Shown in pieces: positions 44,079-52,760 of a DNA stretch of 64,000 bases. The stretch spans positions 1 to 64,000 of the forward strand of contig CALXLH010000008.1 of NCBI GenBank assembly GCA_944389145.1, written 5' to 3'. The notes beneath the pieces were generated by a model that ran no database searches, was not told the DNA's origin, and saw nothing but the letters and a program-made list of their open reading frames with translations. The position numbers and the translations under genes were made by a program. This DNA comes from an uncultured Spirochaetaceae bacterium (GTDB taxonomy: Bacteria > Spirochaetota > Spirochaetia > Sphaerochaetales > Sphaerochaetaceae). Within the stretch, counting starts at the first letter, position 1. Each line of letters starts with the position of its first letter.

Positions 44079-47000
44079 TTAGAGAGTTCCCTTCTCTTTC
44101 TTCGCGATAAGCTCCTCATCCCTCTCGGTAAGCGGAACCTGCTTTCCCTTCTCGTCATACACGGAGATATCGAGGGCAAGGCCCCTGATCTCCTGAACAA
44201 GAACATTGAATGCCTCAGGCATCGACACAGTCTGGGTAGGCTCACCCTTGACGATCGACTCATAGATCTGGACACGGCCCTTCATATCATCGGACTTGAT
44301 GGTAAGAAGCTCCTGGAGCGTATTCGCAGCGCCATATGCCTCGAATGCCCATACCTCCATCTCTCCAAGCCTCTGTCCGCCGAACATTGCCTTACCGCCG
44401 AGCGGCTGCTGCGTAACGAGCGAGTACGGGCCAGTGGAACGGGCGTGCATCTTGTCATCGACGAGATGGTGCAGCTTCAGGTAATAGATGTAACCGCAGA
44501 ACACATCGTTGACAAAAGGTATTCCGGTACGTCCATCGTAGAGACGGGTCTTGCTGTTCTTCGGCAGCCCGGCCTCTTCCATCTCATGCTCTATCTGCTC
44601 CATCGACGCGCTCTGGAAGACAGGGGTCTTGTACCACTTGTCATTCTTCACGGCAGCCCAGCCGAGCTGCGTCTCCATCAGCTGTCCGATATTCATTCGG
44701 GACGGAACGCCGAGCGGATTGAGGCAGACATCAAGCGGAGTACCATCCTCCATGTACGGCATATCCTCCTCTGGAAGAACGCGGGAGACAACGCCCTTGT
44801 TTCCATGGCGGCCGGCCATCTTATCGCCCTGCTTGAGCTTACGCTTGGTGGCGATGAGCACCTTGATCGTCTGCTCTACTCCAGGCTGAAGCTCATCCTT
44901 ATCGCTCTTCTTCAGGCGCTGGATATCGATGACGGTACCCTCAGTGCCATGAGGAACCTTGAGGGACGAATCCCTCACCTCCTTCGCCTTCTCGCCGAAG
45001 ATGGAGTTGAGAAGCTTAACCTCCGGAGTCGTATCGGACTCGCTCTTCGGAGTGACCTTTCCCACGAGGATATCACCAGGACGCACATACGTTCCGATGC
45101 AGACGATACCCTCCGCATCAAGATGCTCCAGGAGCTTATCGCTCGTATTCGGGATATCCCTCGTGAGCTTTTCCGGTCCCAGCTTCGTCTCACGGATATC
45201 GATGGAGAATTCCTTGATATGGATCGACGTGTAGATATCCTCACGTACGACACGCTCGGAAATCAGTACGGCATCCTCATAGTTGTAGCCGTTCCATGGC
45301 ACGAACCCTACCAGGATGTTACGGCCAAGCGCCAGCTCGCCATTCTGAGTAGCAGGACCATCGGCAAGGACATCGCCTGCGTCCACATGATCGCCAACGC
45401 TCACGATAGGCTTCTGGTTCAGGCAGGAATCCTGGTTGGTACGCTCAAACTTATGCACCTCGTAGCTGTCTATCTCGCCCTCGATCTCTGAGGAATCGGG
45501 ACGGACCCTTATCTCGGTGGAGGAGGCATACATTACAGTGCCTGCCCTCTTCGCCTTGATGAGCACTCCCGAGTCATAGGCAGTCCTCTGCTCCATTCCA
45601 GTTCCGACCCTTGGAGCCTCCGGGAATACGAGCGGCACAGCCTGACGCTGCATGTTCGATCCCATGAGGGCACGGTTTGCGTCATCGTGCTCAAGGAACG
45701 GGATGAGGGACGTTGCTACGGATACTACCTGCCTTGGGGAAACATCCATCCAGGATATCTCCTCGGGAGAGGCCATGCCGTAATCTCCGTAGTGGCGTAC
45801 GGATACCTCCTTCTCAAGGAAGTGTCCATCCTTATCGATCTTCGCATTGCCCTGGGCGATGAAGTACTTTTCCTCATCATTGGCATCAAGGTACTTCACC
45901 TCGTTGGTGACGACGCCATTTACGACACGCCTGTAGGGAGTCTCGATGAATCCATGCTCATTGATACGCGCATAGTTCGCGAGGGAGAGGATAAGGCCGA
46001 TGTTCGAGCCTTCTGGGGTCTCGATCGGGCATATCCTTCCATAATGGGTGTAATGTACGTCACGGACCTCATAGATGGCACGCGCGGAAGAACGGGAAAG
46101 ACCGCCCTTCGGACCGAGTGCGGAGACACGCCTCTTATGGGTAAGCTCCGCAAGAGGATTCACCTGATCCATGAACTGCGAGAGCTGCGATGAGCCGAAG
46201 AACTCCTTGATCGCGCCGACAATCGGCTTGATGGAAATCACTTCCTGAGGCTTCACTGAATCCTCAGACGTGTTCATCTTCTCGCGCGCGGCCTTCGCCA
46301 TGCGGTTGAACGCATCCGTGATGTTGTTCTCAAGAAGCTCGCCTACGGTACGCACCCTTCTGTTTCCAAGGGCATCGATATCATCCTCCTTGATGACTCC
46401 ATTGCAGAAATCGATCAGGAAGGCGACGGTGTTTATCACATCATCCACGGTGAGCGCGGTATCGGAAAGATACCTGGACTCCTCCATGCCGTAGAACTTC
46501 TTATTCAGCTTATAACGGCCGATATCAGAAAGCTCGAATCCCCTTCCATGGAGGAAGAACTCCTGGAAGTAGCTGATCACGCGCTTCGGGTCCGGAAATG
46601 TCTTGAGGTTCTGCGGAAGCGAGTTCTTGCAGGCCTCGACGATCGCTCCGATATACTCGTTCTGGAACTCCTCAGAGTCCTCATGGCGATAGCTCGGGCA
46701 GAAGATCCTCTCACGGCGGAGCGTCTTAAGCACGGCAAGCGATGGAACATCAAGGTCACGCGCGGCGGTATCCACGACCTCGACACGCTCGATCCCCTTA
46801 TCGCGGAGCTCCTGAAGCTCTATGTTGCTGAGCTCCTCGCCCGCAAGGAACCTCACCTCACCGTTCTCGCTGTCATAGATATCCTTATAGGAATAGAAGA
46901 GGACGTTCTCGGAAAGCACATCATCGATGACGATCTCCTTGGAACCATAGAACGCCGATACGATCTTCTCTCTCGTATCAAGGCCAAGCACGCGGAGGAA

Positions 47001-47684
47001 GAAGGTAACGAGGAACGGCTTCTTGCCGAAGTTGACCTGGATGATGTTATTGACCTTCTTCTTCTCAGCTGCAAGCGTTCCCTCGTTCTTCTTGGAATCG
47101 GTCTTCTCATTCTTCCTCGTGAGGGTGAACTCAAGCTTGGTGCCGGAATAGGGATAAAGCGTACCGGAATAGGAAAGGGATGAGGCATCGCTCTTCTTCC
47201 CTTCCTTGAACACGACGCCAGGAGAGCGGACGATCTGCGACACTATTACCCTCTCCGCGCCATTGATTATGAAGGTACCACGATCCGTCATCAAAGGGAA
47301 ATCACCGAAGAATATCTCCTTCTCCTTGATCTCTCCGTTCTTGACCGTCTCCAATGCGACACGAGCCTTCACGGGAACGCCATATGTCCTGCCTTTCTTC
47401 TTGCACTCGGACTCAGAGTATTTGATATTCTCCATATCAACGGTATAGCCGTAATACTCCACCCTCATGTCCTCGTTGGGAGAGACGATGGGGAACGTAT
47501 TGCGGAATACCTTTTCCAATCCAAGCGCAGGATCCGGGCTCTCGCCCTTCTCCAGCTTATCGAGCTGCAGGAAATTCCTGAACGACTCGGTCTGGATGCC
47601 GATAAGATTCGGAAGCTCGCAGACTTCCGGCATCTCGGAACCGATGTCGACTCTCTCAATGGCTTTGCCTTTGCTGGGCATCAT
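44079..47684 (-). CDS. rpoB: RNA polymerase beta subunit
   Basis: A beta subunit of about 1201 residues. The rifampicin region contains SSQLSQFMDQVNPLAELTHK and ALGPKGGLSRSSA; the residue after the HKRR stretch is Val-Ser rather than Leu-Ser. The C-terminus has RGKVSPK-type regions and FGGQRLGEMEVWAFEAYGAA. Two adjacent ATGs (47684 and 47681) follow GGAGG by 4 and 7 nt, so the exact start is unsure. A longer frame to 47738 has no ribosome binding site. Confidence 0.98.
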   Translation of the reverse strand: MMPSKGKAIERVDIGSEMPEVCELPNLIGIQTESFRNFLQLDKLEKGESPDPALGLEKVFRNTFPIVSPNEDMRVEYYGYTVDMENIKYSESECKKKGRTYGVPVKARVALETVKNGEIKEKEIFFGDFPLMTDRGTFIINGAERVIVSQIVRSPGVVFKEGKKSDASSLSYSGTLYPYSGTKLEFTLTRKNEKTDSKKNEGTLAAEKKKVNNIIQVNFGKKPFLVTFFLRVLGLDTREKIVSAFYGSKEIVIDDVLSENVLFYSYKDIYDSENGEVRFLAGEELSNIELQELRDKGIERVEVVDTAARDLDVPSLAVLKTLRRERIFCPSYRHEDSEEFQNEYIGAIVEACKNSLPQNLKTFPDPKRVISYFQEFFLHGRGFELSDIGRYKLNKKFYGMEESRYLSDTALTVDDVINTVAFLIDFCNGVIKEDDIDALGNRRVRTVGELLENNITDAFNRMAKAAREKMNTSEDSVKPQEVISIKPIVGAIKEFFGSSQLSQFMDQVNPLAELTHKRRVSALGPKGGLSRSSARAIYEVRDVHYTHYGRICPIETPEGSNIGLILSLANYARINEHGFIETPYRRVVNGVVTNEVKYLDANDEEKYFIAQGNAKIDKDGHFLEKEVSVRHYGDYGMASPEEISWMDVSPRQVVSVATSLIPFLEHDDANRALMGSNMQRQAVPLVFPEAPRVGTGMEQRTAYDSGVLIKAKRAGTVMYASSTEIRVRPDSSEIEGEIDSYEVHKFERTNQDSCLNQKPIVSVGDHVDAGDVLADGPATQNGELALGRNILVGFVPWNGYNYEDAVLISERVVREDIYTSIHIKEFSIDIRETKLGPEKLTRDIPNTSDKLLEHLDAEGIVCIGTYVRPGDILVGKVTPKSESDTTPEVKLLNSIFGEKAKEVRDSSLKVPHGTEGTVIDIQRLKKSDKDELQPGVEQTIKVLIATKRKLKQGDKMAGRHGNKGVVSRVLPEEDMPYMEDGTPLDVCLNPLGVPSRMNIGQLMETQLGWAAVKNDKWYKTPVFQSASMEQIEHEMEEAGLPKNSKTRLYDGRTGIPFVNDVFCGYIYYLKLHHLVDDKMHARSTGPYSLVTQQPLGGKAMFGGQRLGEMEVWAFEAYGAANTLQELLTIKSDDMKGRVQIYESIVKGEPTQTVSMPEAFNVLVQEIRGLALDISVYDEKGKQVPLTERDEELIAKKEKGTL

Positions 47685-47738
47685 TGTACCTCCATAAAGC
47701 ACCGAAGTACCTGTTTTTCTCAATTCATAAATAGACAC

Positions 47739-47788
47739 CTATGCCATCGGAGTACCCGATGGCATAGCCCAGGCCCCTAGGACCTGGG
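47739..47788 (-). promoter_or_regulatory. Attenuator or processing hairpins between rplL and rpoB
   Basis: A perfect 12-bp stem, CTATGCCATCGG with CCGATGGCATAG (47739-47750 and 47756-47767), has a 5-nt loop. A second hairpin, CCCAGG with CCTGGG (47768-47773 and 47783-47788), lies beside it on the rplL side. Neither is followed by a U-tract. Placement fits the rplL-rpoB site where other bacteria attenuate transcription or cut with RNase III. Confidence 0.6.
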
Positions 47789-47810
47789 GCAATAAAGGTC
47801 AGGGGCGCTG

Positions 47811-48188
47811 TTACTTTACCTCGATTTCACAGCCAGCAGCAGTAAGCTTCTCCTTCATGGAAGCAGCCTCCTCCTTGCTTACGCCCTCCTTAAGCGTGCC
47901 GCCGTTCTCGCAGAGATCCTTGGCTTCCTTGAGTCCGAGACCCGTGACAGCCCTGACTTCCTTGATGCAGGCGATCTTCTTAGCAGCGTCAACGCTCTTG
48001 AGGACGACGGTGAACTCCGTCTGCTCCTCCTCTGCAGGAGCTGCCTCACCGCCAGCAGCGGCAGGACCAGCAGCGACAGCTGCAGCGGCAACGACGCCGA
48101 ACTTCTCTTCCATCATCTTGATGAGGTCTGCGACATCCATGACGCTCATCGATGCGATTGACTCAATGATTTCTTCCTTTGTAGCCAT
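47811..48188 (-). CDS. rplL: 50S ribosomal protein L7/L12
   Basis: A 125-residue stalk protein. The N-terminal dimerisation helices are followed by an Ala/Gly/Pro hinge ([19 protein letters not shown]) and the C-terminal factor-binding domain with [20 protein letters not shown]. It recruits translation GTPases. Confidence 0.98.
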   Translation of the reverse strand: MATKEEIIESIASMSVMDVADLIKMMEEKFGVVAAAAVAAGPAAAGGEAAPAEEEQTEFTVVLKSVDAAKKIACIKEVRAVTGLGLKEAKDLCENGGTLKEGVSKEEAASMKEKLTAAGCEIEVK

Positions 48189-48253
48189 ATTACCTTCTCC
48201 TTATGAATTTATTACCAACGGTCTAGCAGGTTACTCTGAAGACTAGGACCGTA

Positions 48254-48778
48254 TCAGGCGTTATCGGCAGAAGCACCGCCCTTTGACTCGACATATGCGA
48301 GAAGAGTAGCAGCAAGCTTCTGTACAGGTGCCTTCATCGTCCCCATGAGAGAGGAGATGAGCTCGAGCTTGGTCGGGAGCTTCGAGAGTGCCTCTATCTG
48401 ATCAGCGTTCATCAGCTCACCGCCGACAAGGGCGCCCTTGACTGTGATCGTCACGCCATCCTTGTTGGCCTGGAAGAGAGCCTTAGCGACGGAATTCGCC
48501 GTATCGCCCTTGACGAGAGCGACAGCGGTAGGTCCTACCATCTGGTCATCAGCACCACCCTTCTCAAGATCGTTGAATGCGATCTTGGCATAGCGGTTCT
48601 TGACAACGCGGTAAGCCGCATCCTGCTTGCGAAGCGTCTTCCTGAGAGCGGTGATCTGCTCGACTGTCATTCCCCTGTAATCAGTGAAGATGAAGCTATC
48701 GTATCCGGCGAACTCATCCTTGAGGGCCTTGACTGCATCTTCCTTAGCAGGCGTTATGCGTGTCTTGTAATTCTCCAT
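48254..48778 (-). CDS. rplJ: 50S ribosomal protein L10
   Basis: A 174-residue L10 (FIFTDYRGMTVEQITALRK, YRVVKNRYAKIAF, VGGELMNADQIEALSKLP) with a C-terminal helix for L7/L12 binding. The ATG at 48778 follows AAGGAG by five nt; a GTG two codons earlier overlaps that site. Confidence 0.97.
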   Translation of the reverse strand: MENYKTRITPAKEDAVKALKDEFAGYDSFIFTDYRGMTVEQITALRKTLRKQDAAYRVVKNRYAKIAFNDLEKGGADDQMVGPTAVALVKGDTANSVAKALFQANKDGVTITVKGALVGGELMNADQIEALSKLPTKLELISSLMGTMKAPVQKLAATLLAYVESKGGASADNA

Positions 48779-48787
48779 GATCACTCC

Positions 48788-49486
48788 TTACATCGCCATG
48801 GATGCGTCAGCAGCATCCTTCGCGTTCACATGGACGCCAGGGCCCATCGTCGAAGAAAGGGAGATAGAGAGGATGAAGTCGCCCTTTGCATCAGCAGGCT
48901 TCTTCCTGATGATCTCCGCGATCGTCGCCTGAGCATTCTCAGCGATCTTCTGAGCATCCATATCCACCTTACCTACAGCAAGATGAACGACACCGGTCTT
49001 GTCGGAGCGGAACTCCACACGACCCTTGTTAAGCTCCTCGAGAGCCTCCTTGATGTCGTTTGTCACGGTGTGGGTCTTCGGGTTAGGCATGAGGCCCCTT
49101 CTTCCAAGGATAGGTCCGAGCCTACCTACGTCTTTCATCATGTCAGGCGTGGCAACGGCGATGTCAAAGTCCATCCAGCCGCCCCTGATCTTATCGATGA
49201 GGTCGGTATCGCCGACATAAGCGGCTCCGGCAGCCTTGGCCTCCTCAGCCTTATCGCCCTTGGCGAACACGAGGATCTTCTTCTGAGCCATGAACTGGTT
49301 TGGAAGGACGACCGTGTCGCGGACGGACTGGCTCTTCTTAAGGGAAAGGGAGACAGCCACTTCCACAGTCTCTACGAACGAGGCATAGGCACAGCTCTTG
49401 ACAAGCTCCGCAGCCTCAACGAGGGAGTACTGCTTCGTCCTGTCGATCTTCTTGACAGCTTCCTGATATTTCTTTCCTCTCTTCAT
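48788..49486 (-). CDS. rplA: 50S ribosomal protein L1
   Basis: A 232-residue L1 with VVLPNQFMAQKKILVFAKGD, GPILGRRGLMPNPKTHTVT and VEFRSDKTGVVHLAVGK. It forms the mobile L1 stalk at the E site. It follows rplK by 1 bp. Confidence 0.98.
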   Translation of the reverse strand: MKRGKKYQEAVKKIDRTKQYSLVEAAELVKSCAYASFVETVEVAVSLSLKKSQSVRDTVVLPNQFMAQKKILVFAKGDKAEEAKAAGAAYVGDTDLIDKIRGGWMDFDIAVATPDMMKDVGRLGPILGRRGLMPNPKTHTVTNDIKEALEELNKGRVEFRSDKTGVVHLAVGKVDMDAQKIAENAQATIAEIIRKKPADAKGDFILSISLSSTMGPGVHVNAKDAADASMAM

Positions 49487-49487
49487 C

Positions 49488-49919
49488 TTACTTCTCCACC
49501 TCTACACCCATTGAGCGGGCAGTACCTGCGATGATCTTCTTAGCCGCCTCGATATCGTTGGCGTTGAGATCCTCGAGCTTGGTCTGGGCGATTTCCGTAA
49601 GCTGGGCATCCGTGATCTTGCCGACCTTCACCTTGTTAGGCGTGCCAGAGGCTGTCTGGATGCCGAGGGCCTTCTTGATGAGGACCGCTGCCGGAGGTGT
49701 CTTGAGGATAAAAGTGAAGCTCTTATCCTGATAGACAGTGATGATAACTGGGAGGATGAGTCCAGGCTCATAGTTCTTTGTCTTGTCATTGAACTGCTGG
49801 ACGAACTGAGGTGCGCTGACGCCATGAGGTCCAAGTGCCGGTCCGATAGGAGGTGCCGGCGTGGCCTTCTGGGCAGGGCACTGCAGCTTGATTACCGCAG
49901 TAACCTTCTTCTTTGCCAT
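49488..49919 (-). CDS. rplK: 50S ribosomal protein L11
   Basis: A 143-residue L11 starting [20 protein letters not shown], with [20 protein letters not shown], a proline-rich linker and [15 protein letters not shown]-type end ([15 protein letters not shown]). The ATG at 49919 follows AAGGAG. It opens the rplKAJL-rpoBC group. Confidence 0.98.
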   Translation of the reverse strand: MAKKKVTAVIKLQCPAQKATPAPPIGPALGPHGVSAPQFVQQFNDKTKNYEPGLILPVIITVYQDKSFTFILKTPPAAVLIKKALGIQTASGTPNKVKVGKITDAQLTEIAQTKLEDLNANDIEAAKKIIAGTARSMGVEVEK

Positions 49920-50047
49920 TTCCTTCTCCTTACGCATGAAGCCTGGTCTGAGCTGACCGATAAGCGGGGCTTCGCGCTGGTATTAACGCTCTTCAACGAA
50001 GAGCTCCCACCTTGGCAAGCCAAGGGAGATATTCAAAGCTATATTGT
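49920..50047 (-). promoter_or_regulatory. Leader between nusG and rplK
   Basis: The 147-bp gap carries two clean hairpins in the rplK leader: CTCTTC/GAAGAG with a 3-nt loop (about 49990-50004) and CCTTGG/CCAAGG with a 4-nt loop (about 50012-50027). A TACAAT hexamer (50043-50048) directly after the nusG terminator could be a -10, but no good -35 is present. An L1- or L11-type feedback site would be expected here. Confidence 0.35.
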
Positions 50048-50079
50048 AAAAAACCGATGGCCCTGGCTATACCAGGACC
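50048..50079 (-). terminator. Intrinsic terminator overlapping the end of nusG
   Basis: On the minus strand GGTCCTGG and CCAGGGCC form an 8-bp stem (one G-T pair, arms 50072-50079 and 50059-50066) with a 5-nt loop. ATCGG and T6 (50048-50053) follow. The stem includes the last nusG codons and the loop holds the stop codon, so translation should weaken it. Confidence 0.6.
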
Positions 50080-50639
50080 TTCTCCACCTGCGAGAAATCA
50101 ACCTCGACAGGGGTCGAGCGACCGAAGATCTGTACGGAAAGGCGAAGCCTCCCCTTAGCAAGGTCTATATCATCGATCGTACCATTGAAGGAAGCGAACG
50201 GTCCGGCGATGACCTTGACCTCCTCTCCCTTCTCGAAATCCTGCTTCGGGCGGAACACCTTTTCCTCTGGCATCTCACCTGTGCGGCGCAGGATATCGCT
50301 ATGCTCTCTCTGAGTCAGCGGCTTCGGCGGATTCTTGCCCGTCTTATCGGCTGTGAGGAATCCGGTCACGCCGGTAATCCTCGCGATCTTCGCAGTCACC
50401 ATCCTCCAGGTATTCTCAGGCAGATCAAGCTCAACAAGGATATATCCAGGAAGGACCTTCTTCAGCTCAGTCTTCTTCTCACCCTTGTCGTTGATGACGT
50501 TGACGCTCTCCATCGGGACGCTTACGCCCGTGCAGTATGCGGCAAACTCGCCATCCATGGAGCGGAGCTTATTGATCGTTCTCTCGATCTTCTGCTCATA
50601 ACCCGTATAGGTATGTACTACGTACCAGCCTCTAGCCAT
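50067..50639 (-). CDS. nusG: Transcription termination/antitermination protein NusG
   Basis: A 190-residue NusG starting MARGWYVVHTYTGYEQKIE, with the NGN domain, PGYILVELDLPENTWRMV and a C-terminal KOW domain with VKVIAGPFASFNGTID. It binds RNA polymerase and links it to Rho or S10. It lies directly after secE. Confidence 0.98.
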   Translation of the reverse strand: MARGWYVVHTYTGYEQKIERTINKLRSMDGEFAAYCTGVSVPMESVNVINDKGEKKTELKKVLPGYILVELDLPENTWRMVTAKIARITGVTGFLTADKTGKNPPKPLTQREHSDILRRTGEMPEEKVFRPKQDFEKGEEVKVIAGPFASFNGTIDDIDLAKGRLRLSVQIFGRSTPVEVDFSQVEKVLV

Positions 50640-50647
50640 CTTCTCTC

Positions 50648-50827
50648 CTAGAATATCAGATCAAGGCCGAGACCGAGGAGGATATCCACCAGGCCGAGAA
50701 CTACAGCGAATACTATCGTTGAGATGATGACGACCCAGGTAGAATGGATAACGACCTGTCTCGTAGGCCAGGAGACCTTCTTCATCTCGAGCCAGCATTC
50801 CTTGAAATATCTTCCGATCTTCTTCAT
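50648..50827 (-). CDS. secE: Preprotein translocase subunit SecE
   Basis: A 59-residue protein starting MKKIGRYFKECWLEMKKVSW with the SecE signature (KKVSWPTR), then one membrane segment (WVVIISTIVFAVVLGLVDIL). This is the short single-helix form usual outside the gamma-proteobacteria. It stabilises SecY. AGAGG precedes the ATG. Confidence 0.96.
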   Translation of the reverse strand: MKKIGRYFKECWLEMKKVSWPTRQVVIHSTWVVIISTIVFAVVLGLVDILLGLGLDLIF

Positions 50828-50854
50828 TGGTTTACCTCTTGTTCGGGGTGCCAG

Positions 50855-50928
50855 CAGGCCAGGTAGGATTCGAACCTACAACACCCGGTTTTGGAGACCA
50901 GTGCTCTAACCGTTGGAGCTACTGACCT
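50855..50928 (-). tRNA. trnW: tRNA-Trp (anticodon CCA)
   Basis: The minus strand folds into a full cloverleaf: acceptor AGGTCAG/CTGGCCT, D arm GCTC/GAGC, anticodon arm CTGGT-CTCCAAA-ACCGG, variable GTGTT and T arm GTAGG-TTCGAAT-CCTAC, with discriminator G. The anticodon CCA reads UGG. CCA is not encoded. The position between rpmG and secE is common in bacteria. Confidence 0.97.
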
Positions 50929-50951
50929 GCTCGCACCCCGAAGACGCACAC

Positions 50952-51131
50952 TTACTTTATCTTTGTCTCGCGATGCAGAGTGTGCTTATGCTCGAACGGG
51001 CAATACTTCATAAGCTCAAGCTTACCGGGAGTATTGCGGCGGTTCTTCTCAGTCGTATAGTTCTTCTGCTTGCACTCCGTGCACTGAAGAGCGATCTTCT
51101 CTACTGGACCCTTTTTCTTTGAACTAGCCAT
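50952..51131 (-). CDS. rpmG: 50S ribosomal protein L33
   Basis: A 59-residue L33 ([37 protein letters not shown]). The zinc ribbon has CTEC, but the second pair reads KYCPFEHKH, with Glu in place of the usual last Cys, so it may be an intermediate between the zinc and zinc-free forms. The ATG at 51131 follows GGAG by six nt. Confidence 0.95.
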   Translation of the reverse strand: MASSKKKGPVEKIALQCTECKQKNYTTEKNRRNTPGKLELMKYCPFEHKHTLHRETKIK

Positions 51132-51194
51132 CTTTATCTCCTGACATTCGTCCTGATTGCACTCTAAGCCGTTCCACACGGCCCGCAGAAGCGT

Positions 51195-51224
51195 ATCTTA
51201 TCCAACTGCGCCGCTGCATGTCAA
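51195..51224 (-). promoter_or_regulatory. Promoter of the rpmG-trnW-secE-nusG operon
   Basis: On the minus strand a perfect TTGACA (51219-51224), an 18-nt spacer and TAAGAT (51195-51200). It lies about 65 bp before rpmG. Confidence 0.6.
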
Positions 51225-51232
51225 GCGGGATA

Positions 51233-52624
51233 TCATCCATCGGATCTCCGAGGGGCATTATCCTTGATCCTGCCGCTCCTTATGCCCTTCATGAGATGCA
51301 TCAGCGTGATGACAGCCAGGGTTGCCATGATGGACTCGGCCACGGGCTGGGCATACGGAAGCCCATATAGAGGCAAGAGACGATTGAGCAGCAGAAGCGC
51401 AGGGATCTCAAGCACGATCTTCCTAGTCACCGCGAAGGCCAGCGAATACCCTCCCCGGCCCACCGCCTGGAACACGCCCACTGCAAGGAAATCGACAGCC
51501 AGGAGCGGAACGCCGAGGCAGAAGCCCCTGAGGAACCGCGTGCCGTAATCGATTATCACGTCATTGCGCATGAAGACCGATATGAAGAGCGGAGCCGCGG
51601 CATAGTACAGGATAGCCACGCCAAGAAGCACGCTTATGACGATACGGGCCGCATATGCGATCGCGCCTCGCATCCTCTTGTAATCACCGCTGGCAAAAGT
51701 ATAGCTCACGAGCGGCATCACGCCCTGCGTAAAGCCATTGGCCAGGCTGAATGGGACATTGTTCAGCCTCTGGGCTATCCCCATGGCGGCAACGGCATCG
51801 GCACCATAGGCAGATGTGAAGTTGTTGAGGATAGTCATCCCTGTGACATTCAGGAGGTTCTGTATCGATGCAGGAATACCTACTGCGCATACTCCCGCTA
51901 TGATATAGAGCTTCCACGAAAGATGCCGAGGATCGATCGCCACATAGGTATTCCGTCCTCTCGATATGACAAGCACGATGAAATACAGGACCGCGACGCA
52001 GTTGGATATCATCGTGGCAAGACCTGCCCCCTCTGCTCCCATATCGAGGAACTGAGGAAGCACGAAGAGCGGATCGAGGATGATATTCAGGAAGCAGCCG
52101 CTCATCGTTCCGATGCTTGCGTGCATGGCAGAGCCCTCTGCCCTGACAAGGTAGGCAAAGACGACATTGAGTATCGAAGGCGCAGATCCCGCAACGACAG
52201 TCCACTTGATGTATCCCCTGGTAGCTTCCATCGTCACATCATCGGTTCCGATGAGCGCAAGCAGCTGATCGTTGAAGAAGAAGGCAAGGGATGAGAACGC
52301 CAGCGAGCAGATAAGCGCGGAATATAGGCCGAACGAAGAGCTGCGGTATGCGCTCTGATAGTCCTTCCTTCCCAGAGCCCGGCTCATCATCGATGAGGCG
52401 CCTACCCCGAAGAGGTTGTTGATGGCATTGAACGCAAGGAGCACAGGAGCGGAAAGCGTGACGGCTGCATTCTGAACGCTATCGCCGAGCATCCCCACGA
52501 AGAAGGTATCGGCCAGCGAATATATCGTCATCACAAGGGAAGAAAGCACGGTAGGAACCGCAAGCCTCAGCACAGCCGTGCTTATCTTCTCGCTCTCAAA
52601 TAGCCGCAGCCTCTCCTCTGTCAT
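51233..52624 (-). CDS. MATE-family efflux transporter
   Basis: A 463-residue protein with about 12 membrane segments and MATE features: LVMTIYSLADTFFVGMLGD in helices 1-2, FNAINNLFGVGASSMMSRAL and a symmetric second half with GMTILNNFTSAYGADAVAA. It would export cationic drugs or metabolites with Na+ or H+ exchange; the substrate is unknown. Unlike the MATE gene at 5921-7663 it has no extra C-terminal domain. No ribosome binding site precedes the ATG. TTGCAT, a 17-nt spacer and TAAAAG end 6 nt before it, which suggests a leaderless mRNA. Confidence 0.9.
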   Translation of the reverse strand: MTEERLRLFESEKISTAVLRLAVPTVLSSLVMTIYSLADTFFVGMLGDSVQNAAVTLSAPVLLAFNAINNLFGVGASSMMSRALGRKDYQSAYRSSSFGLYSALICSLAFSSLAFFFNDQLLALIGTDDVTMEATRGYIKWTVVAGSAPSILNVVFAYLVRAEGSAMHASIGTMSGCFLNIILDPLFVLPQFLDMGAEGAGLATMISNCVAVLYFIVLVISRGRNTYVAIDPRHLSWKLYIIAGVCAVGIPASIQNLLNVTGMTILNNFTSAYGADAVAAMGIAQRLNNVPFSLANGFTQGVMPLVSYTFASGDYKRMRGAIAYAARIVISVLLGVAILYYAAAPLFISVFMRNDVIIDYGTRFLRGFCLGVPLLAVDFLAVGVFQAVGRGGYSLAFAVTRKIVLEIPALLLLNRLLPLYGLPYAQPVAESIMATLAVITLMHLMKGIRSGRIKDNAPRRSDG

Positions 52625-52760
52625 ACCTAACTTTTAGCCTATGGAATGAAAAGATGCAATCAGCGCGCTCAAAGAATGCACGGTGCTGCCACGGATCAGC
52701 ACGATGTCCTAGATAAGGACATACATGCGGCATGATGCACGGCCATTCCATCTCAGGCTA
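52625..52760. other. Intergenic region between the ferredoxin and MATE genes
   Basis: The 136-bp stretch carries the possible MATE promoter (about 52631-52660) and two short hairpins, GTGCTG/CAGCAC (52684-52703) and ATGTCCT/AGGACAT (52704-52710 and 52716-52722). The latter may end the ferredoxin operon, but no U-tract follows. Confidence 0.35.
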
